Shown: in pieces, positions 7,045 through 13,879 of the stretch
Position numbering within the stretch: the first letter of the stretch is position 1
Layout: every line of letters begins with the position of its first letter
Origin: Bacillus fungorum
GTDB lineage: Bacteria; Bacillota; Bacilli; Bacillales; Bacillaceae_G
Assembly: GCF_002746455.1 (NCBI RefSeq)
Contig: NZ_NWUW01000033.1
Location: 1-41,892, forward strand
Direction: 5' to 3'
DNA length: 41,892 nucleotides
The notes under the pieces: model-generated
What the model was told of the DNA's origin: nothing
Databases searched by the model: none
Seen by the model: the letters and a program-made list of their open reading frames with translations, nothing else
Translations under genes and position numbers: made by a program

Positions 7045-7051
7045 CATACTA
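7045..7051 (+). promoter_or_regulatory. Forespore (sigma-G type) -10 element of sspF
   Basis: CATACTA is an exact match to the sigma-G/sigma-F -10 form CATNNTA. It is positioned for a start about 30 nt before the sspF start codon. The -35 (about 18 bp upstream) is poor. Confidence 0.6.
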
Positions 7052-7085
7052 ACTATACCGTAGCAAAATAAGGAGGGACTCTGCA

Positions 7086-7265
7086 TTGAGTAGACGAAGA
7101 GGTGTCATGTCAAATCAATTTAAAGAAGAGCTTGCAAAAGAGCTAGGCTTTTATGATGTTGTTCAGAAAGAAGGCTGGGGCGGAATTCGTGCGAAAGATG
7201 CTGGTAACATGGTGAAACGTGCTATAGAAATTGCAGAACAGCAATTAATGAAACAAAACCAGTAG
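7086..7265 (+). CDS. sspF: Minor small acid-soluble spore protein SspF
   Basis: 59-residue alpha/beta-type SASP that coats and protects spore DNA in the forespore. It starts with TTG at 7086 (MSRRRGVMSNQFKEELAKEL), with AGGAGG at 7072-7077 setting the start. The family core is present: FKEELAKELGF near the N-terminus, then GWGGIRAKDAGNMVKRAIE with the conserved Gly-Gly-Ile-Arg-Ala and Gly-Asn-Met-Val-Lys segments. Because it is under 60 codons and TTG-initiated, simple ORF searches miss it. It has its own forespore -10 element and a strong terminator, so it is monocistronic between veg and ispE. Confidence 0.95.
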   Translation: MSRRRGVMSNQFKEELAKELGFYDVVQKEGWGGIRAKDAGNMVKRAIEIAEQQLMKQNQ

Positions 7266-7291
7266 TTGTAAGATACTTTCTATGCTACGGT

Positions 7292-7318
7292 AGCCGAGGA
7301 GTGACTCCTCGGCTTTTT
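7292..7318 (+). terminator. sspF terminator
   Basis: A GC-rich perfect stem, AGCCGAGGA with TCCTCGGCT (inverted repeat 7292-7302/7304-7314), is followed by five T. Confidence 0.9.
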
Positions 7319-7413
7319 GTACTATAAAAGGTGCCATCATTTTACATAAGTAGTTTCATTCTGAATGCTTTTCGTTATAATTAGGGAAGTGTCATCGTCT
7401 TACTATAAATTTA

Positions 7414-7422
7414 TGGTAAAAT
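7414..7422 (+). promoter_or_regulatory. Extended -10 of the ispE promoter
   Basis: TGGTAAAAT fits the extended -10 pattern TGNTANANT, 40 nt before the ispE start. No convincing -35 was found, which is common for extended -10 promoters. An almost identical TGGTAAAAT lies before glmU (10400-10408). Confidence 0.45.
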
Positions 7423-7461
7423 AAACGATAAAAGATTGAGTACATAGAGTGGGTGAATAGA

Positions 7462-8331
7462 TTGAAGCTACTAGTGAAAGCACCAGCAAAGATTAATCTG
7501 TCGTTAGATGTACTGGGAAAAAGACAAGACGGATATCATGAAGTGAAAATGATTATGACAACAATTGATTTAGCGGATCGTTTAGAACTAATGGAATTAG
7601 CAGAAGACCGTATTGAAATTTTATCCCATAATCGGTATGTCCCAGACGACCAAAGAAATTTAGCTTATCAAGCGGCGAAATTATTAAAAGAGAAGTTTAA
7701 TGTAAAAAAAGGCGTATCTATTACTATTGAAAAAACGATTCCAGTAGCAGCTGGATTAGCAGGTGGAAGTAGTGATGCAGCAGCAACATTACGTGGTCTT
7801 AATAAATTATGGAATTTAGGGCTTACAATTGATCAGTTAGCAGAGCTTGGCGCAGAAATTGGGTCAGATGTATCGTTTTGCGTATATGGTGGGACAGCAA
7901 TTGCCACTGGAAGAGGAGAGCAAATTGAGCACATAAAAACTCCGCCTTCTTGTTGGGTTATTTTAGCAAAACCCCATATTGGTGTATCTACTGCTGATGT
8001 GTATGGCAATTTAAAATTAAATCGAGTTACACATCCAAATGTAGATAAAATGGTTGATGTCATAAATGCTGGGGACTACAAAGGTATTTGTGATACTGTT
8101 GGTAACGTTTTAGAGGATGTAACGTTTGCGATGCACCCTGAAGTTGCACGTATTAAGGCACAGATGAAGCGATTTGGTGCAGATGCTGTATTAATGAGTG
8201 GAAGTGGCCCAACTGTATTTGGTCTTGTGCACCATGATTCGCGAATGCATCGTATATATAACGGATTAAAAGGATTTTGTGAACAAGTATACGCAGTACG
8301 TTTATTGGGAGAGCGAGAAACGCTTGAATAA
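7462..8331 (+). CDS. ispE: 4-diphosphocytidyl-2-C-methyl-D-erythritol kinase
   Basis: 289-residue GHMP kinase that phosphorylates CDP-methylerythritol, the fourth step of the MEP isoprenoid pathway. Substrate-binding K10 lies in KAPAKINL. The ATP-binding glycine/serine loop PVAAGLAGGSSDAA occupies 94-107. The C-terminal GSGPTVFG motif is present. The frame opens at GTG 7453, but TTG 7462 gives MKLLVKAPAKINL, aligned with known IspE N-termini, with GGGTGA correctly spaced before it. It is followed after 54 nt by purR. Confidence 0.95.
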   Translation: MKLLVKAPAKINLSLDVLGKRQDGYHEVKMIMTTIDLADRLELMELAEDRIEILSHNRYVPDDQRNLAYQAAKLLKEKFNVKKGVSITIEKTIPVAAGLAGGSSDAAATLRGLNKLWNLGLTIDQLAELGAEIGSDVSFCVYGGTAIATGRGEQIEHIKTPPSCWVILAKPHIGVSTADVYGNLKLNRVTHPNVDKMVDVINAGDYKGICDTVGNVLEDVTFAMHPEVARIKAQMKRFGADAVLMSGSGPTVFGLVHHDSRMHRIYNGLKGFCEQVYAVRLLGERETLE

Positions 8332-8385
8332 AGACGTATAATACGTTATGATTTGTTTAGAATATTCGTGATTTGAGGTGAGAGT

Positions 8386-9234
8386 ATGAAAATTAGACGA
8401 AGTACAAGATTAGTCGATATGACTTATTACTTGTTACAAAACCCTCGTCAGCTAGTTTCTCTCACTTTTTTTGCTGAAAGGTATCAATCGGCTAAGTCTT
8501 CCATTAGTGAAGATTTAGTTATTATTAAGCAAACGTTTGAACAACAAGGGGTCGGCACATTGCAAACGATACCAGGAGCAGCAGGAGGAGTGAAATATAT
8601 ACCATATATAAGTGAGGAAGAGGCAGATCTAATTATTGGTGAGCTTTGTAGCTTATTTGAAAATCCAGATCGTATTTTGCCTGGCGGTTACTTATATATG
8701 ACAGATCTTTTAAGTAATCCTCGCCATATTAATGGCGCAGGTCGTTTGTTTGCTTCTGTTTTTGCTAGGCAACCAATTGATGCGGTTATGACGGTGGCAA
8801 CAAAGGGAATTCCACTTGCTTATGCAGTGGCAAATTACTTAGATGTACCGGTAGTAATTGCAAGGAAAGATAATAAGGTAACAGAAGGACCAACTGTTAG
8901 TATTAACTATGTATCAGGTTCTTCTAAGCGAATTCAAACAATGACATTAGCAAAGCGTAGCCTTCCAGAAGGATCAAATGTTTTAATTATTGATGACTTC
9001 ATGAAAGCTGGCGGCACAATTCAAGGTATGATGAGTATGTTAGAAGAGTTTAAGGCTAATGTTGTTGGTATTGGTGTATTAGTAGAATCCACGGATATTG
9101 AAGAAAGATTAATTAATAATTTTGTATCATTAATTCGTCTTTCAGAAGTTGATGTGAAAGAAAAAGCAATTCAAGTGGAAAAGGGAAATTATTCACTGGC
9201 ACCATTTGATGAAGGGCTTGTAGAGGCTGAGTAA
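8386..9234 (+). CDS. purR: Purine operon repressor PurR
   Basis: 282-residue repressor of purine synthesis genes, with PRPP as inducer. The N-terminal winged-helix DNA-binding domain (1-~73, starting MKIRRSTRLVDMTYYLLQNP) is followed by a type I phosphoribosyltransferase-fold domain. That domain keeps the PRPP loop VLIIDDFMKAGGT with D203-D204 but has no catalytic role. GAGGTGAG lies just before the ATG. It is near prs (PRPP synthase) and hpt in this window, so enzyme, effector sensor and salvage gene for PRPP lie in one neighbourhood. It probably shares transcripts with ispE and ends at a terminator before ridA. Confidence 0.97.
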   Translation: MKIRRSTRLVDMTYYLLQNPRQLVSLTFFAERYQSAKSSISEDLVIIKQTFEQQGVGTLQTIPGAAGGVKYIPYISEEEADLIIGELCSLFENPDRILPGGYLYMTDLLSNPRHINGAGRLFASVFARQPIDAVMTVATKGIPLAYAVANYLDVPVVIARKDNKVTEGPTVSINYVSGSSKRIQTMTLAKRSLPEGSNVLIIDDFMKAGGTIQGMMSMLEEFKANVVGIGVLVESTDIEERLINNFVSLIRLSEVDVKEKAIQVEKGNYSLAPFDEGLVEAE

Positions 9235-9266
9235 AAAGGTAAAGCAGATAGCTTTATCTTTTTTTA
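9233..9266 (+). terminator. purR terminator
   Basis: A 13-bp stem (9233-9245 with 9251-9263) has loop AGATA and is followed by T-rich sequence, immediately after the stop. Confidence 0.8.
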
Positions 9267-9356
9267 TTCTATTTATAGATTATAAAATAGATGGACAAAC
9301 TGCTTTTCGTGCACTATTTTTAAAGAGTAAAAATAAATAATAAAAGGGTGAAAAAT

Positions 9357-9731
9357 ATGAAAGTTGTTCAAACAAACAATGCACCACAAGCTATTGGACC
9401 ATATTCACAAGGGATTATTGTAAATAATATGTTTTACAGTTCAGGACAAATTCCGTTAACTGCAAGTGGCGAGCTTGTAGCAGGAGATGTGACAGTACAA
9501 ACAGAGCAAGTATTTCAAAATTTACAAGCGGTATTAGAAGAAGCGGGTGCTTCATTTGATACAGTAGTAAAAACAACAGTATTCTTAAAAGATATGGATG
9601 ATTTTAATGCTGTTAATGAAGTATACGGCTCTTATTTCTCTACTCATAAGCCAGCTCGTTCTTGTGTACAAGTAGCAAAATTACCGAAAGATGTTTCAGT
9701 TGAAATCGAAGTAATTGCCCTAGTTAAGTAA
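9357..9731 (+). CDS. ridA: RidA family imine/enamine deaminase (YabJ)
   Basis: 124-residue trimeric YjgF/YER057c/UK114 protein that hydrolyses reactive 2-aminoacrylate-type enamines made by PLP enzymes. The family core is clear: IGPYSQG near the N-terminus, FYSSGQIPL, and the C-terminal signature PARSCVQVAKLPKDVSVEIE. R101 in it is the expected substrate-carboxylate ligand. GTG 9348 is in frame, but AAGGGTGA sits 5-6 nt before ATG 9357, and the product then starts MKVVQTNNAPQ. It is located between purR and spoVG as in B. subtilis (yabJ). Confidence 0.96.
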   Translation: MKVVQTNNAPQAIGPYSQGIIVNNMFYSSGQIPLTASGELVAGDVTVQTEQVFQNLQAVLEEAGASFDTVVKTTVFLKDMDDFNAVNEVYGSYFSTHKPARSCVQVAKLPKDVSVEIEVIALVK

Positions 9732-9811
9732 TTCTTTGTAAGCGATAACCTCTACTAATCTCTATATTCAATTACATTAAAAATTTTTATCTTAAAAATT
9801 TTTAAAAAATT

Positions 9812-9840
9812 AAAGGGAAAATAGAAATTTTGTGGAATTT
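9812..9840 (+). promoter_or_regulatory. Sigma-H promoter of spoVG
   Basis: AAAGGGAAA (9812-9820; consensus RNAGGAWWW, one mismatch), an 11-bp spacer and GTGGAATTT (9832-9840; RNNGAATWW, full match). The DNA upstream (9765-9811) is almost pure A/T, like the AbrB-bound upstream box of B. subtilis spoVG, so AbrB repression is expected by analogy. Confidence 0.75.
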
Positions 9841-9883
9841 ATACAAATATATCGCTTATTTAGAAAAGGGTGGTGAACACAAG

Positions 9884-10177
9884 ATGGAAGTGACTGACGT
9901 AAGATTACGCCGCGTAAACACAGAAGGCCGCATGAGAGCAATCGCCTCTATTACTCTAGACCATGAATTTGTTGTTCATGATATTCGTGTAATTGATGGT
10001 AATAATGGATTATTTGTAGCAATGCCAAGTAAACGTACTCCAGATGGAGAATTCCGTGACATTGCACATCCAATTAATTCTAATACACGCTCTAAAATTC
10101 AAGATGCGGTTTTAACAGAGTATCATCGTTTAGGCGAGTTAGAAGAGGTTGAGTTTGAAGAAGCGGGTGCTTCGTAA
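9884..10177 (+). CDS. spoVG: SpoVG regulator
   Basis: 97-residue conserved nucleic-acid-binding regulator. In B. subtilis it influences septation and cortex formation; in other Firmicutes it affects capsule and virulence genes. The typical N-terminus MEVTDVRLRRVNTEGRMRA and the middle GLFVAMPSKRTPDGEFRDIAHP are intact. The open frame runs 18 codons further upstream, through the sigma-H -10, so ATG 9884 behind AAGGGTGGTG is the start. It has its own sigma-H promoter and a strong terminator. Confidence 0.96.
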   Translation: MEVTDVRLRRVNTEGRMRAIASITLDHEFVVHDIRVIDGNNGLFVAMPSKRTPDGEFRDIAHPINSNTRSKIQDAVLTEYHRLGELEEVEFEEAGAS

Positions 10178-10222
10178 AATTCGAATGAAAAGGGATTTTT
10201 AAAGAAAGCCCTATAATTTTGT

Positions 10223-10260
10223 AACAAACTCCTGTAAGCATTTACAGGGGTTTGTTTTTT
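10223..10260 (+). terminator. spoVG terminator
   Basis: A 15-bp stem with one G-T pair (10223-10237 with 10242-10256), loop GCAT, and a T6 tail overlapping the end of the stem. Confidence 0.9.
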
Positions 10261-10429
10261 GTGGTTATATACACCATTATGAAAATTCGGAATTAAATAA
10301 AATAAAGAGGGGGACTTCTAATTTTTTCAAAATCATTTTAAATAGTATAGCTTATTTCTTAAAAAAGATACTAAAGAGTAAAACATCTTATAAGAATTAT
10401 GGTAAAATTTAATAGTTAAAATGTGTTTC

Positions 10430-10458
10430 TTGAAATATATGATGATTTAGGATAATAT
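10430..10458 (+). promoter_or_regulatory. Sigma-A promoter of glmU
   Basis: TTGAAA (10430-10435), a 17-bp spacer and TAATAT (10453-10458), 37 nt before the glmU start. The extended -10 at 10400-10408 may be a second start. Confidence 0.5.
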
Positions 10459-10494
10459 CGTTAATGGATAAATAGGTTGCGATGGAGGGTCTAT

Positions 10495-11874
10495 ATGTCA
10501 AACAGATTTGCAGTGATTCTAGCTGCAGGTAAAGGCACACGTATGAAGTCTAAGCTATACAAAGTGCTTCATCCTGTATGTGGAAAACCTATGGTACAAC
10601 ATGTTGTCGATCAAGTAACTCAATTAGGATTGCAGAAACTTGTAACAGTCGTAGGACATGGTGCTGAAATGGTACAAGAGCAGCTAGGAAACGTAAGTGA
10701 GTTTGCATTACAAGCAGAACAACTTGGTACAGCGCATGCTGTAGATCAAGCTGCAAGTGTACTTGCAAATGAAGAAGGAACAACTTTAGTTATTTGTGGT
10801 GATACACCGCTAATAACTGCTGAAACGATGGAAGCATTGCTTCAGCAACATAAAGAAGCAGGGGCAAAGGCAACGGTGCTAACAGCTTACATAGAAGAAC
10901 CTGCTGGATATGGTCGTATCGTTCGTAATGAGAATGGTCATGTTGAGAAGATCGTTGAGCATAAGGATGCAAATGAGAAAGAATTAGCTATTAAAGAAAT
11001 CAATACAGGTACGTATTGTTTTGATAATAAAGCTTTATTCGCTTCGCTTTCTAAAGTTTCAAATGATAACGTACAAGGTGAATATTACCTGCCAGATGTT
11101 ATTGAGATTTTAAAAAATGAAGGTCATATCGTATCAGCTTATCAAACAGAGCACTTCGATGAAACGTTAGGTGTTAACGACAGAGTCGCTCTATCGCAAG
11201 CGGAAATTATTATGAAAAACCGTATCAACCGAAAGAACATGGTAAATGGTGTTACAATTATTGATCCAAGTAACACGTATATTTCTGCTGATGCAATTAT
11301 CGGTAGTGATACAGTTCTTCATCCAGGAACAATTATTGAGGGGAATACTGTAATTGGTTCTGATTGTGAAATTGGACCGCATACAGTAATTCGCGATAGT
11401 GAAATTGGAGATCGTACGACAATTCGTCAATCTACTGTACATGATAGTAAGCTTGGTACAGAAGTATCGGTTGGTCCATTTGCACATATTCGCCCAGATT
11501 CAGTTATTGGAGATGAAGTACGCGTTGGAAACTTCGTGGAAATCAAAAAAACTGTTTTTGGTAATAGAAGTAAAGCTTCACACTTAAGTTATATCGGGGA
11601 TGCACAAGTTGGAGAAGACGTGAATCTTGGTTGTGGTTCAATTACGGTGAACTATGACGGTAAGAATAAATTCAAAACTGTGATTGGTAACGGGGTATTT
11701 ATTGGATGTAATTCAAATCTTGTTGCTCCTGTAACAGTTGAAGATGGTGCTTATGTGGCAGCAGGCTCTACAATTACAGAGAATGTTCCATCAAAAGCAT
11801 TATCTGTAGCACGTGCACGTCAAGTTAACAAAGAAGACTATGTTGATCAATTGCTGAATAAGAAAAAATCATAA
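10495..11874 (+). CDS. glmU: Bifunctional UDP-GlcNAc pyrophosphorylase / glucosamine-1-phosphate acetyltransferase
   Basis: 459-residue bifunctional enzyme making UDP-N-acetylglucosamine for peptidoglycan and teichoic acids. The N-terminal nucleotidyltransferase domain has LAAGKGTRMKS at 9-19. From about residue 250 there is a long left-handed beta-helix of hexapeptide repeats (visible as repeated I-x-x-D/G-x-x turns), which carries the acetyltransferase. TTG 10477 is in frame, but GGAGGG lies before ATG 10495, which gives MSNRFAVILAAGKG. It is followed after 18 nt by prs, so the two are probably co-transcribed. Confidence 0.98.
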   Translation: MSNRFAVILAAGKGTRMKSKLYKVLHPVCGKPMVQHVVDQVTQLGLQKLVTVVGHGAEMVQEQLGNVSEFALQAEQLGTAHAVDQAASVLANEEGTTLVICGDTPLITAETMEALLQQHKEAGAKATVLTAYIEEPAGYGRIVRNENGHVEKIVEHKDANEKELAIKEINTGTYCFDNKALFASLSKVSNDNVQGEYYLPDVIEILKNEGHIVSAYQTEHFDETLGVNDRVALSQAEIIMKNRINRKNMVNGVTIIDPSNTYISADAIIGSDTVLHPGTIIEGNTVIGSDCEIGPHTVIRDSEIGDRTTIRQSTVHDSKLGTEVSVGPFAHIRPDSVIGDEVRVGNFVEIKKTVFGNRSKASHLSYIGDAQVGEDVNLGCGSITVNYDGKNKFKTVIGNGVFIGCNSNLVAPVTVEDGAYVAAGSTITENVPSKALSVARARQVNKEDYVDQLLNKKKS

Positions 11875-11892
11875 TGTGGAGGGTTAATCTAG

Positions 11893-12846
11893 ATGTCGAC
11901 TCAATATCTAAATTCTAATTTGAAAGTATTCTCTTTAAACTCTAATAAGGAACTTGCTGAGCAAATTGCAAAGCACATTGGAGTAGGGCTAGGAAAATGT
12001 TCTGTTGATCGTTTTAGTGATGGAGAAGTTCAAATTAACATTGAAGAAAGTATCCGTGGTTGCGATGTATTCATTATTCAATCTACAAGCTTCCCAGTAA
12101 ACGAACATATCATGGAATTACTTATTATGATCGATGCATTAAAGCGTGCATCTGCAAAAACAATTAATATTGTTATTCCTTACTATGGTTATGCGCGTCA
12201 AGACCGTAAAGCGCGTTCTCGTGAACCAATTACATCGAAACTTGTAGCAAACTTGCTTGAAACAGCAGGTGCAACTCGTGTAATCACTCTAGATTTACAT
12301 GCTCCACAAATTCAAGGGTTCTTTGATATCCCAATCGACCACTTAATGGGTGTACCGATTCTTTCAGATTACTTTGAAACAAAAGGTCTTAAAGATATCG
12401 TAATCGTGTCACCTGACCATGGTGGGGTAACTCGTGCTAGAAAAATGGCAGATCGCCTAAAAGCGCCAATCGCTATTATTGATAAGCGTCGTCCTCGTCC
12501 GAACGTATCAGAGGTAATGAACATTATCGGTAATATTGAAGGTAAAACAGCAATTTTAATTGATGACATCATTGATACAGCTGGTACAATTACATTAGCA
12601 GCGAACGCTCTTGTTGAGAACGGTGCTTCTGAAGTATATGCTTGCTGTACACACCCAGTATTATCTGGTCCAGCAATTGAGCGTATCCAAAACTCAAATA
12701 TTAAAGAGTTAGTTGTAACGAACTCTATCGTATTACCAGAAGAGAAGAAAATTGACAAGGTACATGAACTTTCAGTTGCTCCACTAATCGGAGAAGCAAT
12801 CATTCGTGTATACGAAGAAGAATCTGTAAGTGTATTATTCAATTAA
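11893..12846 (+). CDS. prs: Ribose-phosphate pyrophosphokinase
   Basis: 317-residue class I PRPP synthase converting ribose 5-phosphate and ATP to PRPP, the precursor of purines, pyrimidines, NAD, His and Trp. FSDGEVQINIEESIRG, the catalytic flexible-loop region, DLHAPQIQGFF and the PRPP-binding loop DDIIDTAGTI are all intact. GGAGGGT is 9 nt before the ATG. It sits directly downstream of glmU. In B. subtilis ctc (general-stress L25 protein) follows; here a hairpin and then pth follow instead. Confidence 0.98.
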   Translation: MSTQYLNSNLKVFSLNSNKELAEQIAKHIGVGLGKCSVDRFSDGEVQINIEESIRGCDVFIIQSTSFPVNEHIMELLIMIDALKRASAKTINIVIPYYGYARQDRKARSREPITSKLVANLLETAGATRVITLDLHAPQIQGFFDIPIDHLMGVPILSDYFETKGLKDIVIVSPDHGGVTRARKMADRLKAPIAIIDKRRPRPNVSEVMNIIGNIEGKTAILIDDIIDTAGTITLAANALVENGASEVYACCTHPVLSGPAIERIQNSNIKELVVTNSIVLPEEKKIDKVHELSVAPLIGEAIIRVYEEESVSVLFN

Positions 12847-12858
12847 TTGGATAGAATG

Positions 12859-12886
12859 AGACGTAACCAAGATTGGTTACGTCTTT
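12859..12886 (+). terminator. Hairpin after prs
   Basis: A 10-12 bp perfect stem (12859-12868 with 12875-12884) with loop AAGATT and only a TTTT tail. It is probably a partial terminator, letting some transcription reach pth, for which no promoter is obvious. Confidence 0.65.
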
Positions 12887-12918
12887 TCGTATCGAAAAAA
12901 GAAAGTAGTGGTACAAGA

Positions 12919-13479
12919 ATGAAATTGATAGTAGGACTTGGGAACCCGGGTAGAGAATATGAATTAACAAGGCATAATATTGGGTTTATGGCGATTGATG
13001 AACTTGCAAAGCGTTGGAACATTTCTTTAAACGAACAAAAATTTAAAGGAGTATTTGGTGCAGGATTTGTTAATGGAGAAAAAGTAATCTTATTAAAGCC
13101 ACTTACATATATGAATTTATCTGGGGAAAGTATTCGTCCACTCATGGATTACTATAAAATTGATGTAGAGGACTTCGTTGTTCTGTACGATGATTTAGAC
13201 ATCCCTGTAGGTAAATTACGCCTTCGTATGAAAGGTAGTGCTGGTGGACATAATGGTGTGAAATCAACAATTTCACATTTAGGAACACAAGAGTTTCAAC
13301 GTATCCGCATGGGAATTGATCGTCCGAAAAATGGAATGAAGGTAGTGGATTACGTATTAGGACGTTTTACATTGGAAGAAATCCCTGATGTCAATCATTC
13401 CATTGAAAAAGCAGCGGATGCATGTGAAGAATGGTTAAACAAACCTTTTCTTCAAATCATGAATACTTTTAATAGTTAA
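12919..13479 (+). CDS. pth: Peptidyl-tRNA hydrolase (SpoVC)
   Basis: 186-residue esterase recycling peptidyl-tRNA released from stalled ribosomes. A B. subtilis allele gives a sporulation defect, hence spoVC. The GLGNPG loop with N9, catalytic H19 in TRHNIGF, KPLTYMNLSGES, YDDLDIPVGK and GSAGGHNGVKS are all present. The frame is open from 12847 through the prs terminator hairpin. The family N-terminus (MKLIVGLGNPG) fixes ATG 12919, although its ribosome binding site (AGTGG) is weak for this genome. Confidence 0.96.
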   Translation: MKLIVGLGNPGREYELTRHNIGFMAIDELAKRWNISLNEQKFKGVFGAGFVNGEKVILLKPLTYMNLSGESIRPLMDYYKIDVEDFVVLYDDLDIPVGKLRLRMKGSAGGHNGVKSTISHLGTQEFQRIRMGIDRPKNGMKVVDYVLGRFTLEEIPDVNHSIEKAADACEEWLNKPFLQIMNTFNS

Positions 13480-13491
13480 GGGTATGATTGG

Positions 13492-13521
13492 GAATATTTT
13501 GTTTTATTTTTACCCATACTA
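13492..13521 (+). promoter_or_regulatory. Forespore promoter of fin (sigma-F/sigma-G type)
   Basis: GAATA (13492-13496), an 18-bp spacer and CATACTA (13515-13521) fit the sigma-G consensus GNATR-18-CATNNTA exactly and are compatible with sigma-F. In B. subtilis fin (yabK) is expressed in the forespore. Confidence 0.75.
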
Positions 13522-13549
13522 GTAGTAATTGGATTTTTAGGAGGCTAGT

Positions 13550-13774
13550 ATGGAAGGGTATTATTATTGCAGACATTGCGGGAGTAATGTAGGCTCCGTT
13601 ACTGCAGAAAAAGTATATAGCGACGTTTTATTTCAACTAACAGAGCAAGAAGTAGTAGAGATGATTCATTTTCATGAGAATGGAAATATATATATACAAA
13701 CGATTTGTGAATTGTGTCAAGAAACGCTTGCATCTTATCCTGAGTATTATGAATATGAAAAATTTCTGCAATAA
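13550..13774 (+). CDS. fin: Anti-sigma-F factor Fin
   Basis: 74-residue zinc-ribbon-like protein (YabK). In B. subtilis it binds sigma-F in the forespore and helps the switch to sigma-G. Two CXXC pairs are visible, C7/C10 (CRHC) and C53/C56 (CELC), as expected for zinc coordination. AGGAGG precedes the ATG at normal spacing. It lies between pth and mfd and has a well-formed forespore promoter of its own and a terminator. That makes a sporulation-specific unit inside a run of housekeeping genes. Confidence 0.93.
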   Translation: MEGYYYCRHCGSNVGSVTAEKVYSDVLFQLTEQEVVEMIHFHENGNIYIQTICELCQETLASYPEYYEYEKFLQ

Positions 13775-13783
13775 AATGTTGTC

Positions 13784-13808
13784 GCTTTGGCATGTCCAAA
13801 GCATTTTT
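13784..13808 (+). terminator. fin terminator
   Basis: A 7-bp perfect stem GCTTTGG/CCAAAGC (13784-13790 with 13796-13802) with loop CATGT and a T5 tail. Confidence 0.8.
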
Positions 13809-13879
13809 CTGTTTTCTTTTTCCAAAATATTTGCATAAAATATAGTGGCTTGCTCTTTATGTTGAGAGGGGTTTTGAAA

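Larger units (their letters stand above)
10178..10494. other. spoVG-glmU intergenic region
   Basis: It holds the spoVG terminator (10223-10260), a PurBox-like sequence on the minus strand (10282-10294), an extended -10 TGGTAAAAT (10400-10408) and a second sigma-A promoter close to glmU (10430-10458). The rest is AT-rich. No small gene with a ribosome binding site was found. Confidence 0.6.
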
